This document shows, one piece after another, positions 24,617-33,060 of a DNA stretch of 45,014 nt. A program made the position numbers and the translations under genes. Each line of letters begins with the position of its first letter. Within the stretch, counting starts at the first letter, position 1. Source of the stretch: Planctomycetota bacterium (GTDB lineage: Bacteria > Planctomycetota > Phycisphaerae > WQYP01); assembly GCA_021805985.1 (NCBI GenBank), contig JAJZDN010000030.1, forward strand, positions 1-45,014. The letters are read 5' to 3'. The notes below the pieces were generated by a model that was not told the DNA's origin, did not search any database, and worked only from the letters and a program-made list of their open reading frames with translations.

Positions 24617-26557
24617 TCATTTCTTTTCTGTTGCGGCACCCTTGGCCGTGTTATCCAAGACGGAGTGTGCTGCGAGTGCGTCCCGCTCGCGCCAACACCT
24701 AATTATTGTAGCGTAATCCTCATCGATTGAACAGTCTGTCCAACCGCCGCCGTGCTCAGGTTTTCCATCTAACCCTGTCGGAACAACAACCTTTGGGTCG
24801 TCGCTGTCTGGCCTGAGCGCTACCGGCAGCGGCTCAATCAATGCCCGGATGGGCAGGCCAACCGCCTCTCCAACGACGAGAGCCTCGCCGGTGCGCAATG
24901 TAGGAAGCATAGCAAAGAGTCCTTCAAGGTTGTCCGAAGCGCAAGATCGAATCTGTGACCGATCTGTCTCATTTGTAAGGCGCATAGCAATCAGGGTTCC
25001 GCACTGCGAGAGGATCGTGGGATCGATCTCCGATGGCCGCTGGCTCACGAGCATAAGGCCGACACCGTATTTGCGGCCTTCCTTCGCAATGCGCCTCACG
25101 GCGGCGGCCGCGCGGCTTTTTGCTTGTGTTGACAAATAGGTATGGGCTTCCTCTAACACTATTAGTAGTGGCCGCGTTCGCGATCCGGCCGGGACGGCGC
25201 GTCCCCAAAACATCGCATCATAGATAATTCTCAGAACTGCCCCCACTAGGTCATCCAAGATACTCGGCGGAATTCCCGAAAGGTCGAGAACGGATATGGG
25301 CTTATCTTTTCCAATCCATTCTTGCAAAAGCTCGTCCAGGTCCCGATCTGTTGAACCGTCCTCTTTCACACTCCATGTACCAGGCCGAAAGAGGAAATCG
25401 AGCCGTTTATCGCGAAGCTTTCCTTCCAGTGTATCGGTCTGAGCCCGCGTCAGCGTTTCAGAGATGCCTTTGTATACCTTGTCTTTATCACTCTCTTCGT
25501 TCTTTGTCGGGCGGAACCGGGGGCGCTTAACCGACATTGCGTCTCCGGGCTGTACTGGCTTTCCATCGTTGCCGATTTCGTATGCCATTGTTGCGTCGGA
25601 TTGGTTGCCGCTGGGCTTTGTGGTATGCGTTGCGTACTGCAGGCAATGAACGTCAAACCATAACTTGTGTATGCAAAACGGCAACGGTGTATCAGCTGTG
25701 ATGTCATCTGGCTGGAGCGGACAGGCTGCTCCTGCTGGCTTCGCCGAGCGTTTCATGGTAGTCACCATTTCGAGGAAGTATGCGAGTGCAGGGCCGGAAA
25801 GTTGGCCCGTCGTGGTGCTCATGAGTTCCTCCGAACTGAGCGCCCAAAATGGCACGTATAGCGGGCGTTCACCGCGTGCCATATCTGCGTTGATTCGGAA
25901 GACCCTGGCTCGTCCGTTGAAGGCCTTCGCATACTCGCCATGCAGATCTAACAGGATTATTCTGGAGGATGGAAAGTCTGCGGAGTCGGCGAGCGAGTGC
26001 AGTAGGCTGGCAACGGTTGTAGATTTTCCAGCGCCGGTGCTACCAACGACGGCAGAGTGTCGTGCGACGATCTTGTTCAAGTCTATATACGCGGGGATTG
26101 ACCGGGCGCTAGCAACCTTGCCAATGGCGACGTAGGATCGCATGTCGCCCGGCGCGTATATTGCCGCGAGATCAGATTCGGTTACTACATGGGCGGCGTC
26201 ACCGATGGACGGATATTGTGAAATCCCACGCTCGAATTTTCCTTGATGCCCGGCTTCGCCGACTAGCTCGATCCGCAGCCAACGATCTCCGAAGGACGGT
26301 GCCGATTCCGGAGGCCCAGGGGCAGCTCCTGCTCCCACCTGCGAGACCACGCCATAAAGGTTAACGTACCCAGCGGGAATGCGCACGAAGCTCCCCACTT
26401 GCCCGACACGGTATCCTTCGCCCCGAACGAACACCAAGCCCGTTGCGGTTCCCTCATCGAGTTTGACGCGCACACTGGGACCCGCCACATCTTCGACCGT
26501 GCCCAGCCGCGTGGGGTTAGCGGACCGTTGCGCGGAGCCATCAGCTATCCTTGACAC
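24617..26557 (-). CDS. herA: HerA-type hexameric ATPase/helicase
   Basis: A 646-residue FtsK/HerA-superfamily DNA translocase. The GTG at 26557 is chosen because GGAGG lies nine bases upstream and it overlaps the SIR2 stop by 17 bases; longer in-frame starts would lie deep inside the SIR2 gene. Seen: an N-terminal beta-barrel-like region (LGTVEDVAGPSVRVKL), Walker A AVVGSTGAGKSTTVASLL at about 180-197, the strand IILLDLHGEYAKAF, Walker B LLIVLEEAHTYLS near 475, and a following GVGLMLVSQRPSEID motif. HerA with an upstream SIR2 partner is a known antiphage pair (SIR2-HerA, also called Nezha), in which both assemble into a large NAD-depleting complex. The remaining operon members here are extra. 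Confidence 0.88.
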   Translation of the reverse strand: MSRIADGSAQRSANPTRLGTVEDVAGPSVRVKLDEGTATGLVFVRGEGYRVGQVGSFVRIPAGYVNLYGVVSQVGAGAAPGPPESAPSFGDRWLRIELVGEAGHQGKFERGISQYPSIGDAAHVVTESDLAAIYAPGDMRSYVAIGKVASARSIPAYIDLNKIVARHSAVVGSTGAGKSTTVASLLHSLADSADFPSSRIILLDLHGEYAKAFNGRARVFRINADMARGERPLYVPFWALSSEELMSTTTGQLSGPALAYFLEMVTTMKRSAKPAGAACPLQPDDITADTPLPFCIHKLWFDVHCLQYATHTTKPSGNQSDATMAYEIGNDGKPVQPGDAMSVKRPRFRPTKNEESDKDKVYKGISETLTRAQTDTLEGKLRDKRLDFLFRPGTWSVKEDGSTDRDLDELLQEWIGKDKPISVLDLSGIPPSILDDLVGAVLRIIYDAMFWGRAVPAGSRTRPLLIVLEEAHTYLSTQAKSRAAAAVRRIAKEGRKYGVGLMLVSQRPSEIDPTILSQCGTLIAMRLTNETDRSQIRSCASDNLEGLFAMLPTLRTGEALVVGEAVGLPIRALIEPLPVALRPDSDDPKVVVPTGLDGKPEHGGGWTDCSIDEDYATIIRCWRERDALAAHSVLDNTAKGAATEKK

Positions 26558-27824
26558 AGGATTGCGCCTCCAAAAGCAAGCCGAGATGGTGAAAATTGCC
26601 AAGTCTGCATGATCCGCCGATAGTTTTTTCGGCGGCTGGACTTTCAATTGGTTGGCCCGTGCCGGGAATGCGGCCTTGGGGTTGCCCTGTTCCTTCTGCG
26701 GGCCTATAGCTTCCCTGCCGGGCACCAATCACTGCTCCATCCGTGGCCAAAAGTGTGAGATTTGGGTTCTTCGCAGCATGCGAGACTGCCACCGTACAAT
26801 CCTCAAGTTTTGGGAACATGAGTGCAAAGCAATGAGCAGAATGGTTCCCCCTGAGGCCGTCAATGAGTACTTCGTTGAGGTGCTGGTCCGCAAAAGAGTA
26901 TCCGCAAATTATTAACATCGAGTCTGGCTCGCGAAAGAACGACCGCAACCGATCGAGCATTGCAAGATAGGGCATTCTCCGGCTCTGATCGTACTTAAGA
27001 TGAGACGGGTATATCAAAAGCTGCTGATCCGCTTTCACGGGGTAGCATCTGAATACGCTGTCGTCTGTTCGCTTTACCCAGTTAATCGCCCCATGGAGTT
27101 TCCATAGTCGCACCCAGCGGGATGGGATTGCGTCTTGCTCCATCGCCGAAAGGTCGAAGAAGGGCTCGCGAGCACCAACGAAGCCGTCGAAGAATGGCAC
27201 CCTCTCCGATTCCAGTGCCTGTTCCATAAGAAGGTCGTAATTTGGTGTAAATACTTCAACCGCATGCACCCGGCTCAGGCGGCCTATCCAAGCCGCGAAT
27301 CGGCGATAAGCATTCGGGTAGTTGGGCAGTTGTTTGTCAACCTCGCTTGCTATGAGTTCACATATTCTGGATTCCAGGTACTTCAGTTCTTCACTGCTCA
27401 TATCGCCAAAGTGCGGGTTTCCCTTGAGGGCTAATATTGTGCGAAGTTGTGTCAGGATGTGCTCGACAGTCGGCGCCCCAACAACGCCCCCCGTGCAGTC
27501 TTTACAGAGTTTCGACCAGCAGTCCTTGAGGCCGCTCTCCCGTTCCAGCCCTTCCTCAACCTTCTTTGTCAGACCAGCAACATCTGGGATAAGGCAGGCA
27601 CTCTCTTCTCCGGCCTCGTCGTATACGCCTAGCGGGCATCCTGCTCCGAGAAAAAATCCAAGCCGCCGTTTCTCCGTTTGGAGCGCCTCGCGGAGTAAGT
27701 TTATTTGGCTGGTCGCGTCGTGCAAAACCCCAGTGGATCCGACAACGGCGAGGTCCGCGGGCCGGGGCGTCGGAACGCTAGTCGGTGCTGTCGCGTCTGC
27801 TTTATGGACTGTCGCCCTATCCAT
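26541..27824 (-). CDS. SIR2-family NADase-like effector
   Basis: A 427-residue protein of the SIR2_2 type. Seen: the NAD-binding start LGFFLGAGCPLGVYDEAG at about 55-72, the Asn-Tyr-Asp motif EVFTPNYDLLMEQALE near 190, the catalytic-type His in LWKLHGAINWVK near 246, and the late SIR2 block SMLIICGYSFADQHLNEVL near 302. The first 35 residues are Ala/Pro-rich. The ATG at 27824 has GGGAGGGG upstream and overlaps the DUF2130 stop; the 3' end overlaps HerA. In known SIR2-HerA systems the SIR2 part depletes NAD on infection, leading to growth arrest or death of the infected cell; that role is transferred here by homology. Confidence 0.87.
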   Translation of the reverse strand: MDRATVHKADATAPTSVPTPRPADLAVVGSTGVLHDATSQINLLREALQTEKRRLGFFLGAGCPLGVYDEAGEESACLIPDVAGLTKKVEEGLERESGLKDCWSKLCKDCTGGVVGAPTVEHILTQLRTILALKGNPHFGDMSSEELKYLESRICELIASEVDKQLPNYPNAYRRFAAWIGRLSRVHAVEVFTPNYDLLMEQALESERVPFFDGFVGAREPFFDLSAMEQDAIPSRWVRLWKLHGAINWVKRTDDSVFRCYPVKADQQLLIYPSHLKYDQSRRMPYLAMLDRLRSFFREPDSMLIICGYSFADQHLNEVLIDGLRGNHSAHCFALMFPKLEDCTVAVSHAAKNPNLTLLATDGAVIGARQGSYRPAEGTGQPQGRIPGTGQPIESPAAEKTIGGSCRLGNFHHLGLLLEAQSCVKDS

Positions 27825-29106
27825 TTTCCACCCCTCCCAGCATCTTCACATCCAACCCCTCAATTTCCTTGAGGCTTTTCCCGGCAATGCCCTGCAAGTC
27901 GCCGTACATGCCAACCGTGGCCTGCATCACACGTTCAATTTGTGATTCTCTTTTCGCCCATTGTTTGGTAATTGCCTTTTTCTCGGCGTTCAGATCCTCC
28001 TGCATGGACGTGAATGCTTCCACAATGGCTCCCACACGCTGGCGGAAATGCGGGCCGGTCAAATAATCGTAGACCATGCCCATTTTGGTCTGCTGGCCTT
28101 CACCCGCTTGCCGGGCGCCGGCAAGTTCCATCAGCGATTGCCGCAGTGCCATGGCTACGGGCAACGCACAGGCCATTGATGTAACCCATACGCCATCAGT
28201 GAATTCGAACGTTTCCACCCCGTCCGGCAAAACCTTGGAAACGATCACCGCAACTTCCGCCTTGGCGGTCCGCTGATCATCGCGCAATTTCGCGAGCCAG
28301 CCATCACTCCAGTTTTTGGTGCGTTTAGCTTCCCAAAGAATCGTGCCGCAGGCCTGCCCGCCGGAACTGAAAACACGGTGCAGCACATCGCCGCCGAATT
28401 CGCCCTTGGGCACCGGTTCAATGGTGTCGCGTGGGAATTTGCTGCGAAGCGTACTTTCCAAATTCAATTCCTGCACTTCGCCCTGTAATTGCTGGGAACC
28501 CTGTTCTGCCTTCTGTTTAAGTTCCTCAATTTTCTTTTGCATAGAAGTAATCGTATGCTCTTTTTCCGTCAGACTAAGCCTCAGGCCCTCTTCCGCTTCC
28601 TTGCGGGCCTTGTCGCGAACCTGCCCCAAACTCGCCTGCACCTGCTTTTCAATGTTCAGTTCCATTTCCCGTTTGGCATCAGCCAACTCCCTTTCCTTGC
28701 GGATCAGGTCCGCCTGGGCTTTTTGTGCTTCGGCCAGCTTGGCATCGCGCTCTTTCATCACCGCCTGCAGATTGGTGATTTCATCAGTCTTTTGCTTGAG
28801 TTCATTGGATAGCAGCAACTTGGCCTTTTTCGCCTCTTCAGCGGCAATGGCTGTGCGTTGGCTCTCCAGTTTGGCGGTTACCTGCTCATCAATGGAAGCC
28901 CGCGCCGCAGCGACCGCCGCCTCTTTTTCCCGAATCGCAGTTTCCCGTTTGGCAACCTCGGAATTATTGCGTGCGATCTTTTCCTCCAATTCACTGCGCA
29001 CCGCCGCAACCAAAGGCGCAGCAAGCGATTCGGTGAGCTTAATCTCGGTGCCACATGTCGGACAGATAATGGTCGGTTCAGCCACAAGCAATTTCCCGGA
29101 ACACAT
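27817..29106 (-). CDS. DUF2130 coiled-coil protein with predicted nuclease fold
   Basis: A protein of 429 residues (ATG 29106) or 422 residues (GTG 29085, where the family motif AEPTIICPTCGTEIKLTESL begins). Seen: a CPTCG half zinc ribbon, a long Ala/Glu/Lys-rich coiled coil over about residues 35-215, and a C-terminal domain with GGDVLHRVF followed by GTILWEAKRTKNWSDGWL near 258-275. The Asp then Glu-x-Lys spacing is that of PD-(D/E)xK nucleases, a prediction made for DUF2130. It overlaps SIR2 by eight bases and so heads the leftward operon. A DNA-cutting or DNA-sensing subunit for the SIR2-HerA complex is inferred; the family also occurs outside such loci. Confidence 0.82.
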   Translation of the reverse strand: MCSGKLLVAEPTIICPTCGTEIKLTESLAAPLVAAVRSELEEKIARNNSEVAKRETAIREKEAAVAAARASIDEQVTAKLESQRTAIAAEEAKKAKLLLSNELKQKTDEITNLQAVMKERDAKLAEAQKAQADLIRKERELADAKREMELNIEKQVQASLGQVRDKARKEAEEGLRLSLTEKEHTITSMQKKIEELKQKAEQGSQQLQGEVQELNLESTLRSKFPRDTIEPVPKGEFGGDVLHRVFSSGGQACGTILWEAKRTKNWSDGWLAKLRDDQRTAKAEVAVIVSKVLPDGVETFEFTDGVWVTSMACALPVAMALRQSLMELAGARQAGEGQQTKMGMVYDYLTGPHFRQRVGAIVEAFTSMQEDLNAEKKAITKQWAKRESQIERVMQATVGMYGDLQGIAGKSLKEIEGLDVKMLGGVENG

Positions 29107-29114
29107 TTACCAAC

Positions 29115-29158
29115 AGTATAATCCGATCTGCCGTTAATGGTAGAGCGCGGCAGATTGG
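29115..29158 (-). promoter_or_regulatory. Possible promoter and operator of the DUF2130-SIR2-HerA operon
   Basis: On the minus strand TATACT (29120-29115) fits a -10 box close to the DUF2130 start. Immediately upstream is an 11-bp inverted repeat, CCGATCTGCCG (29123-29133) with CGGCAGATTGG (29148-29158), one wobble, 14-nt spacer. The position between -10 and -35 suits a repressor site. No good -35 was found. Confidence 0.35.
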
Positions 29159-29616
29159 CGTGAATATTGAATATTGGACTGTTGCCCGGTGCGTAACCTT
29201 CTCGTTCACGGCGACCGCACGAATTGGCTACTTTTTCCCGTGCAGCGTTTTCGCCATCTGATATTCTTTGCCAAAGTCCATTCCGATACCGTGTCGATGT
29301 AAGGTCGCATGGATGCGGCATTTGGTCATCGTCTGCATGTGAACCAGGCCCATGCGATAACGCAGCCAACTGCAATCACTTCCTCCGTTTACCTCCGCTG
29401 CCGTAGTTTACCCCGGTGCGCCGGGGTGGTGAAAATCGAAAACTGCCACGCCTGTTCGTTGCTCGTTGCCGTATTAGCGGCCAGAACTACGACAAGGGTG
29501 TGCTCGCCCAGAACCGGATGGTGGCCATCGCCCGCAACAATTCGCGACCGTCACCGGGCGAAAACAGAATTTTGTCTCCAGTACTTGCATTCGGCATTTG
29601 TTAGGGTATATTGGTA
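29159..29616. other. Gene-free right border of the defence cargo
   Basis: About 460 bp with no convincing gene. Short open frames exist on the plus strand, but their composition (Arg/Cys/Trp-rich) is not protein-like and none has a good ribosome site. I see no terminal repeats, tRNA or transposase remnant that would mark the cargo border. Confidence 0.45.
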
Positions 29617-29649
29617 TTAGTGATGACATTAAAGTTATTAATGTTGTCA
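29617..29649 (+). promoter_or_regulatory. Palindromic operator-like element upstream of trbC
   Basis: TTAGTGATGACA (29617-29628) is followed by the core TAAAGTTATTAA (29630-29641) and TGTTGTCA (29642-29649); TGACA...TGTCA forms an outer palindrome. The core is identical, in reverse orientation, to that upstream of the relaxase (3097-3108), and the first box differs by one base from 3106-3117. It lies about 60 bp before trbC. Confidence 0.5.
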
Positions 29650-29707
29650 GGCCGCATCCGTCATCACCGCGGCCCGGCAGCGGTGCTTTGTTTTAAGGAG
29701 TATCCCC

Positions 29708-30049
29708 ATGAGTATTTCCCGTTGGTTGTCCAATCGTCTTTCCGCCTTGATGGCCTCGGCGGTCCTGCTGGGCTATTCAAGCCTCTCAGAGGCTTCCAGC
29801 TTCGGCGGCAGCGGCGGAACGCCGCTACCGTGGGAGACGCCGCTGGCCAGAGTGCTGGCGAGCTTCACCGGCCCGGTGGCCAAGGCTCTGTGTATTCTTT
29901 CCATTGTGCTGCTGGGCTTTGGTTTTGCCTTCTCGGAAGGCGCGGGAATGAGAAAAATACTCGGCGTACTGCTGGGTGTGTCCATCGCCGTTACGGCGAC
30001 GAGCTTCGGCGTGAGCTTCTTTGGCTTTGATGGCGGAGCGGGCTTCTGA
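29708..30049 (+). CDS. trbC: Conjugal pilin precursor TrbC (VirB2-like)
   Basis: A 113-residue pilin precursor that forms the conjugative pilus. Seen: a basic start, a signal-type hydrophobic segment (about 12-28) ending near SEASS, then two hydrophobic helices (about 50-73 and 82-103) with the short loop SEGAGMRK, the layout of VirB2/TrbC. The ATG at 29708 has AAGGAG seven bases upstream. Its stop overlaps the trbD start (TGATG). It now starts a transcription unit separate from trbB, with its own operator-like site. Confidence 0.88.
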   Translation: MSISRWLSNRLSALMASAVLLGYSSLSEASSFGGSGGTPLPWETPLARVLASFTGPVAKALCILSIVLLGFGFAFSEGAGMRKILGVLLGVSIAVTATSFGVSFFGFDGGAGF

Positions 30050-30321
30050 TGAGTAATTCCGCTAACAAAATCGAAGGTCTGGAAGTGCCGCTGCACTTAT
30101 CACTGACCCAGGGCGTACTTTTGGGTGGTGTGCCACGCGCCTTTGGCATTCTCAACGGCACCACCGCCTTGGTGCTGGGGCTGGGTCTACACGTCTGGTG
30201 GCTGGGATTTCCATTGGGGCTGGTATTGCATGCCACCGCCGTCGTGCTGACCCGACTGGATCCGGACTGGTTTGAGATTTTCCGGGCACATATTAAGCAG
30301 CCGGTATTTCTTGATACGTAA
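30049..30321 (+). CDS. trbD: Conjugal transfer protein TrbD (VirB3-like)
   Basis: A 90-residue inner-membrane protein of the VirB3/TrbD family that works with the TrbE ATPase. Seen: VPLHLSLTQGVLLGGVPR near the start, two adjacent hydrophobic segments (about 33-68), and a polar C-terminus (DPDWFEIFRAHIKQPVFLDT), as usual in the family. It overlaps trbC by one base. Confidence 0.88.
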   Translation: MSNSANKIEGLEVPLHLSLTQGVLLGGVPRAFGILNGTTALVLGLGLHVWWLGFPLGLVLHATAVVLTRLDPDWFEIFRAHIKQPVFLDT

Positions 30322-30323
30322 TG

Positions 30324-30396
30324 AAGCGTTTTCAGTTTGAAGTGTTCAGTTTTTAGCATCATTTGTCCAAGCCTGAGCACTGAAAACTGAACGCTT
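30324..30396 (+). repeat. Long hairpin between trbD and trbE
   Basis: The arm at 30324-30349 (starting AAGCGTTTTCAGTTT) pairs with 30373-30396 (ending AACTGAACGCTT) with a 2-nt bulge and three mismatches; loop about 23 nt. It occupies most of the 118-bp gap between trbD and trbE, the only sizeable gap with structure inside the trb operon. It could tune mRNA stability or expression of trbE; it may also be a small dispersed repeat. Confidence 0.6.
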
Positions 30397-30439
30397 AACA
30401 CTCTCAACAACTTTTGAACTCAAGCATCGGATATAAATC

Positions 30440-33007
30440 ATGTGGAATTTAAGTGAATATCAGAAACATCCCCGGCGGTTAAGCGATTACCTGCCATGGG
30501 CGGCCTTCATCGGACCCGGTGTCATCCTCAATAAGGATGGGAGCTTTCAGCGTACAATCCGCTTCCGCGGGCCGGACACGGGCAGCGCTACGCCCGGTGA
30601 ACTCATGGCCATGCGAGCCCGTCTGAACAATGTGATCAAACGCCTGGGTTCCGGCTGGTGTATCCACGTCGAAGCTGCCCGTAAAAGCTCGCAATCGTAC
30701 CCCAAAAGCTCTTTTCCCAATTCCGCCGCCACCCTGATTGACCAGGAACGTCGGAAAACGTTTACCGACGATGGGAACCACTGCGAATCCAACTATTTTC
30801 TGACCTTGACGTTTCTGCCGCCCGAGGATCAGGTGCGATCCCTGACCAGTGTTCTTATTGAACGCCCCATAGATAAGGCGGGTATTTCCTACCGGGCTTC
30901 TTATGAGACCTTTCTGGGCCAGATCACCCAGATCGTCAATTTGCTTTCCGGCTTTATGCCGGAGGTGACACCACTGGATGATGACCAGACCCTGAGTTAC
31001 CTCCATGACTGCGTATCCGAGCGTGTTCTGGCGGTTAAAAGGCCATTGCAATCGTTTTACCTTGATGAAATGCTTACCGATTCAACTCTGAGCGGGGGCT
31101 TAAGTCCCAAACTGGGAAAGCATTTTATCAAGACGGTCTCTATTCGGGCCTATATCGGCCAGACCTTGCCCTGTTTGTTGGATGGCTTGAATGAACTGGC
31201 CCTGGAATACCGCTGGGTAGCGCGTTATCTGCCCATGGACAAGGTGCAGGCGACATCACATCTGGGCAAACTGCGCCGGCAATGGTTTGCCAAACGTAAG
31301 GGGATGGTCACACTACTGAAAGAAGCGATCATGAAGCAGGAGAGTCGGCTGGAAGACTCGGATTCACTCAACAAGGCGCAAGATGCCGATGCGGCCTTGC
31401 AGGAACTGGGAGGAGATTATGTATCATTCGGCCACTTTACGCTAACCATTACCGTATGGGATGAAAATGAATCTGCGGCGATCGACAAAGCCCAGGCGGT
31501 ACAGCAGGTGGTGGACAGCAGCGGCATAGTTTCCCAGATTGAGAGTTTTAACGCCGTACAAGCCTGGCTGGGGAGTCTGCCGGGCCATGGTTATGCCGAT
31601 GTCCGCAGACCTCTGATATCGTCACTGAATGTCTGTGATCTCATGCCCGCCAGCAGCATCTGGTCCGGCCCAGCATGGTGCCACCATCTTAATGGTCCGG
31701 CCTTGCTGCAAACCCGCACGGCGGGATCAACACCTTTTCGGCTTTCCATTTATCAGGGCGATGTGGGCCATACCTTGATTGTAGGTCCAACAGGGGCGGG
31801 TAAATCAACACTGCTGAACTTATTGGCCTGCCAGTTTTTACGTTATGACAAGGCGCGAGTCTTTATTTTTGACAAGGGCCAGAGTGCACGGGCCATGACG
31901 TATGCCATGGACGGAATGTTTTATCCGATTGGGGCCGAAGGGCCGGCCAATAAACATGCCAACGGGCAAGTTGGCGAGCAAAGCGACAGCCAACGCCGTC
32001 AGCCAGTGGGGGAAGACACGAAAGTGGCAGCAAATGCGCATGAGCGAGAGCAAGGGGAGAGAGAGCAAGTCGAGGAGCAAGTATGCTTCCAGCCGCTGGC
32101 CCGAATTGATGAAGATGGCGAACTGGCCTGGGCGCAGGATTGGCTGTTGGACTTGCTGGTACGGGAAGGTATTGCCGTTACACCCGGCCTCAAACGGGAA
32201 TGCTGGTCGGCACTGAATAACTTAAAAATGCTGCCGACACGGCAACGCACGATGACCACACTGCGGAACCTGGTGCAGGATACCACGATCCGGCAGGTAC
32301 TGGAGAGCTTTACCCTTGCCGGCCCTTATGGCCGGTTACTGGATGCTGATCAGGAAACACTCTCCGATGGCGATTGGCTGACCTTTGAGACCGAACATTT
32401 AATGCACTCGCCGCGTGTACTGCTGCCGGTGCTGACGTATTTATTCCATAAACTCGAAGAGCGTTTCAATCAGGGGCATCCGACGCTGCTGATTCTGGAT
32501 GAAGCGTGGATGTATCTGACCGATTCGACGTTTGCGGCGCGGATACGCGAATGGCTCAAGGTGCTGCGTAAGAAGAATGTCGCGGTAATCTTTGCCACAC
32601 AGTCACTGGCGGATATTGCCGAGAGTTCCATTGCCCCGGCAATCATTGAAAGCTGTCTGACGAGAATCTTTTTACCCAACGCGGCGGCGTTGGAAGATAC
32701 GTCGCGCCGGGTGTATCAATCCTTTGGCCTCAATCTGCGGCAACTCCAGATACTGCAAGCCGCGACACCCAAACGGGATTACTACCTGCAATGCCGACAG
32801 GGATCACGATTGTTTCAACTGGATTTGCAACCCATCGCCAAAGCCTTCTGTGCGGCTGGGTCTCCGGAAGATCAGGCCCGGATCACACGGGTATTGGCCC
32901 AACATGGGCCGGATGGTTTTGTCACCGCGTATCTCAATGAATTAGGTATCCACGAGGAATATCTCCAGAGTTTGTCTCCGCAGAACAATACACAGCTGGT
33001 GCGGTAA
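30440..33007 (+). CDS. trbE: Conjugal transfer ATPase TrbE (VirB4-like) with an internal insert
   Basis: An 855-residue VirB4-type ATPase that powers pilus assembly and substrate transfer. Seen: the N-terminal TrbE block WAAFIGPGVILNKDGSFQR, Walker A IVGPTGAGKSTLLNLL at about 447-462, Walker B LLILDEAWMYL near 683, and VAVIFATQSLADIAESS near 713. Between DGMFYPIG and the usual FQPLARIDEDGE stands an extra hydrophilic stretch of about 48 residues (about 501-548), rich in Gln, Glu, Asn and Arg, that I do not expect in the family. The frame is intact. The start has no strong ribosome site; the long hairpin upstream may matter. Confidence 0.9.
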   Translation: MWNLSEYQKHPRRLSDYLPWAAFIGPGVILNKDGSFQRTIRFRGPDTGSATPGELMAMRARLNNVIKRLGSGWCIHVEAARKSSQSYPKSSFPNSAATLIDQERRKTFTDDGNHCESNYFLTLTFLPPEDQVRSLTSVLIERPIDKAGISYRASYETFLGQITQIVNLLSGFMPEVTPLDDDQTLSYLHDCVSERVLAVKRPLQSFYLDEMLTDSTLSGGLSPKLGKHFIKTVSIRAYIGQTLPCLLDGLNELALEYRWVARYLPMDKVQATSHLGKLRRQWFAKRKGMVTLLKEAIMKQESRLEDSDSLNKAQDADAALQELGGDYVSFGHFTLTITVWDENESAAIDKAQAVQQVVDSSGIVSQIESFNAVQAWLGSLPGHGYADVRRPLISSLNVCDLMPASSIWSGPAWCHHLNGPALLQTRTAGSTPFRLSIYQGDVGHTLIVGPTGAGKSTLLNLLACQFLRYDKARVFIFDKGQSARAMTYAMDGMFYPIGAEGPANKHANGQVGEQSDSQRRQPVGEDTKVAANAHEREQGEREQVEEQVCFQPLARIDEDGELAWAQDWLLDLLVREGIAVTPGLKRECWSALNNLKMLPTRQRTMTTLRNLVQDTTIRQVLESFTLAGPYGRLLDADQETLSDGDWLTFETEHLMHSPRVLLPVLTYLFHKLEERFNQGHPTLLILDEAWMYLTDSTFAARIREWLKVLRKKNVAVIFATQSLADIAESSIAPAIIESCLTRIFLPNAAALEDTSRRVYQSFGLNLRQLQILQAATPKRDYYLQCRQGSRLFQLDLQPIAKAFCAAGSPEDQARITRVLAQHGPDGFVTAYLNELGIHEEYLQSLSPQNNTQLVR

Positions 33008-33060
33008 GAAAATTCCATCAACAAATTCCTAGGCTACGGAACCAGAAAGGAATGGTTATT

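Noticed and set aside
28316-29137. 273-codon plus-strand frame antisense to DUF2130
   Set aside because: Ser/Leu/Ala-rich shadow of the coiled-coil region (Glu/Ala/Lys codons read backwards), no recognisable domain.
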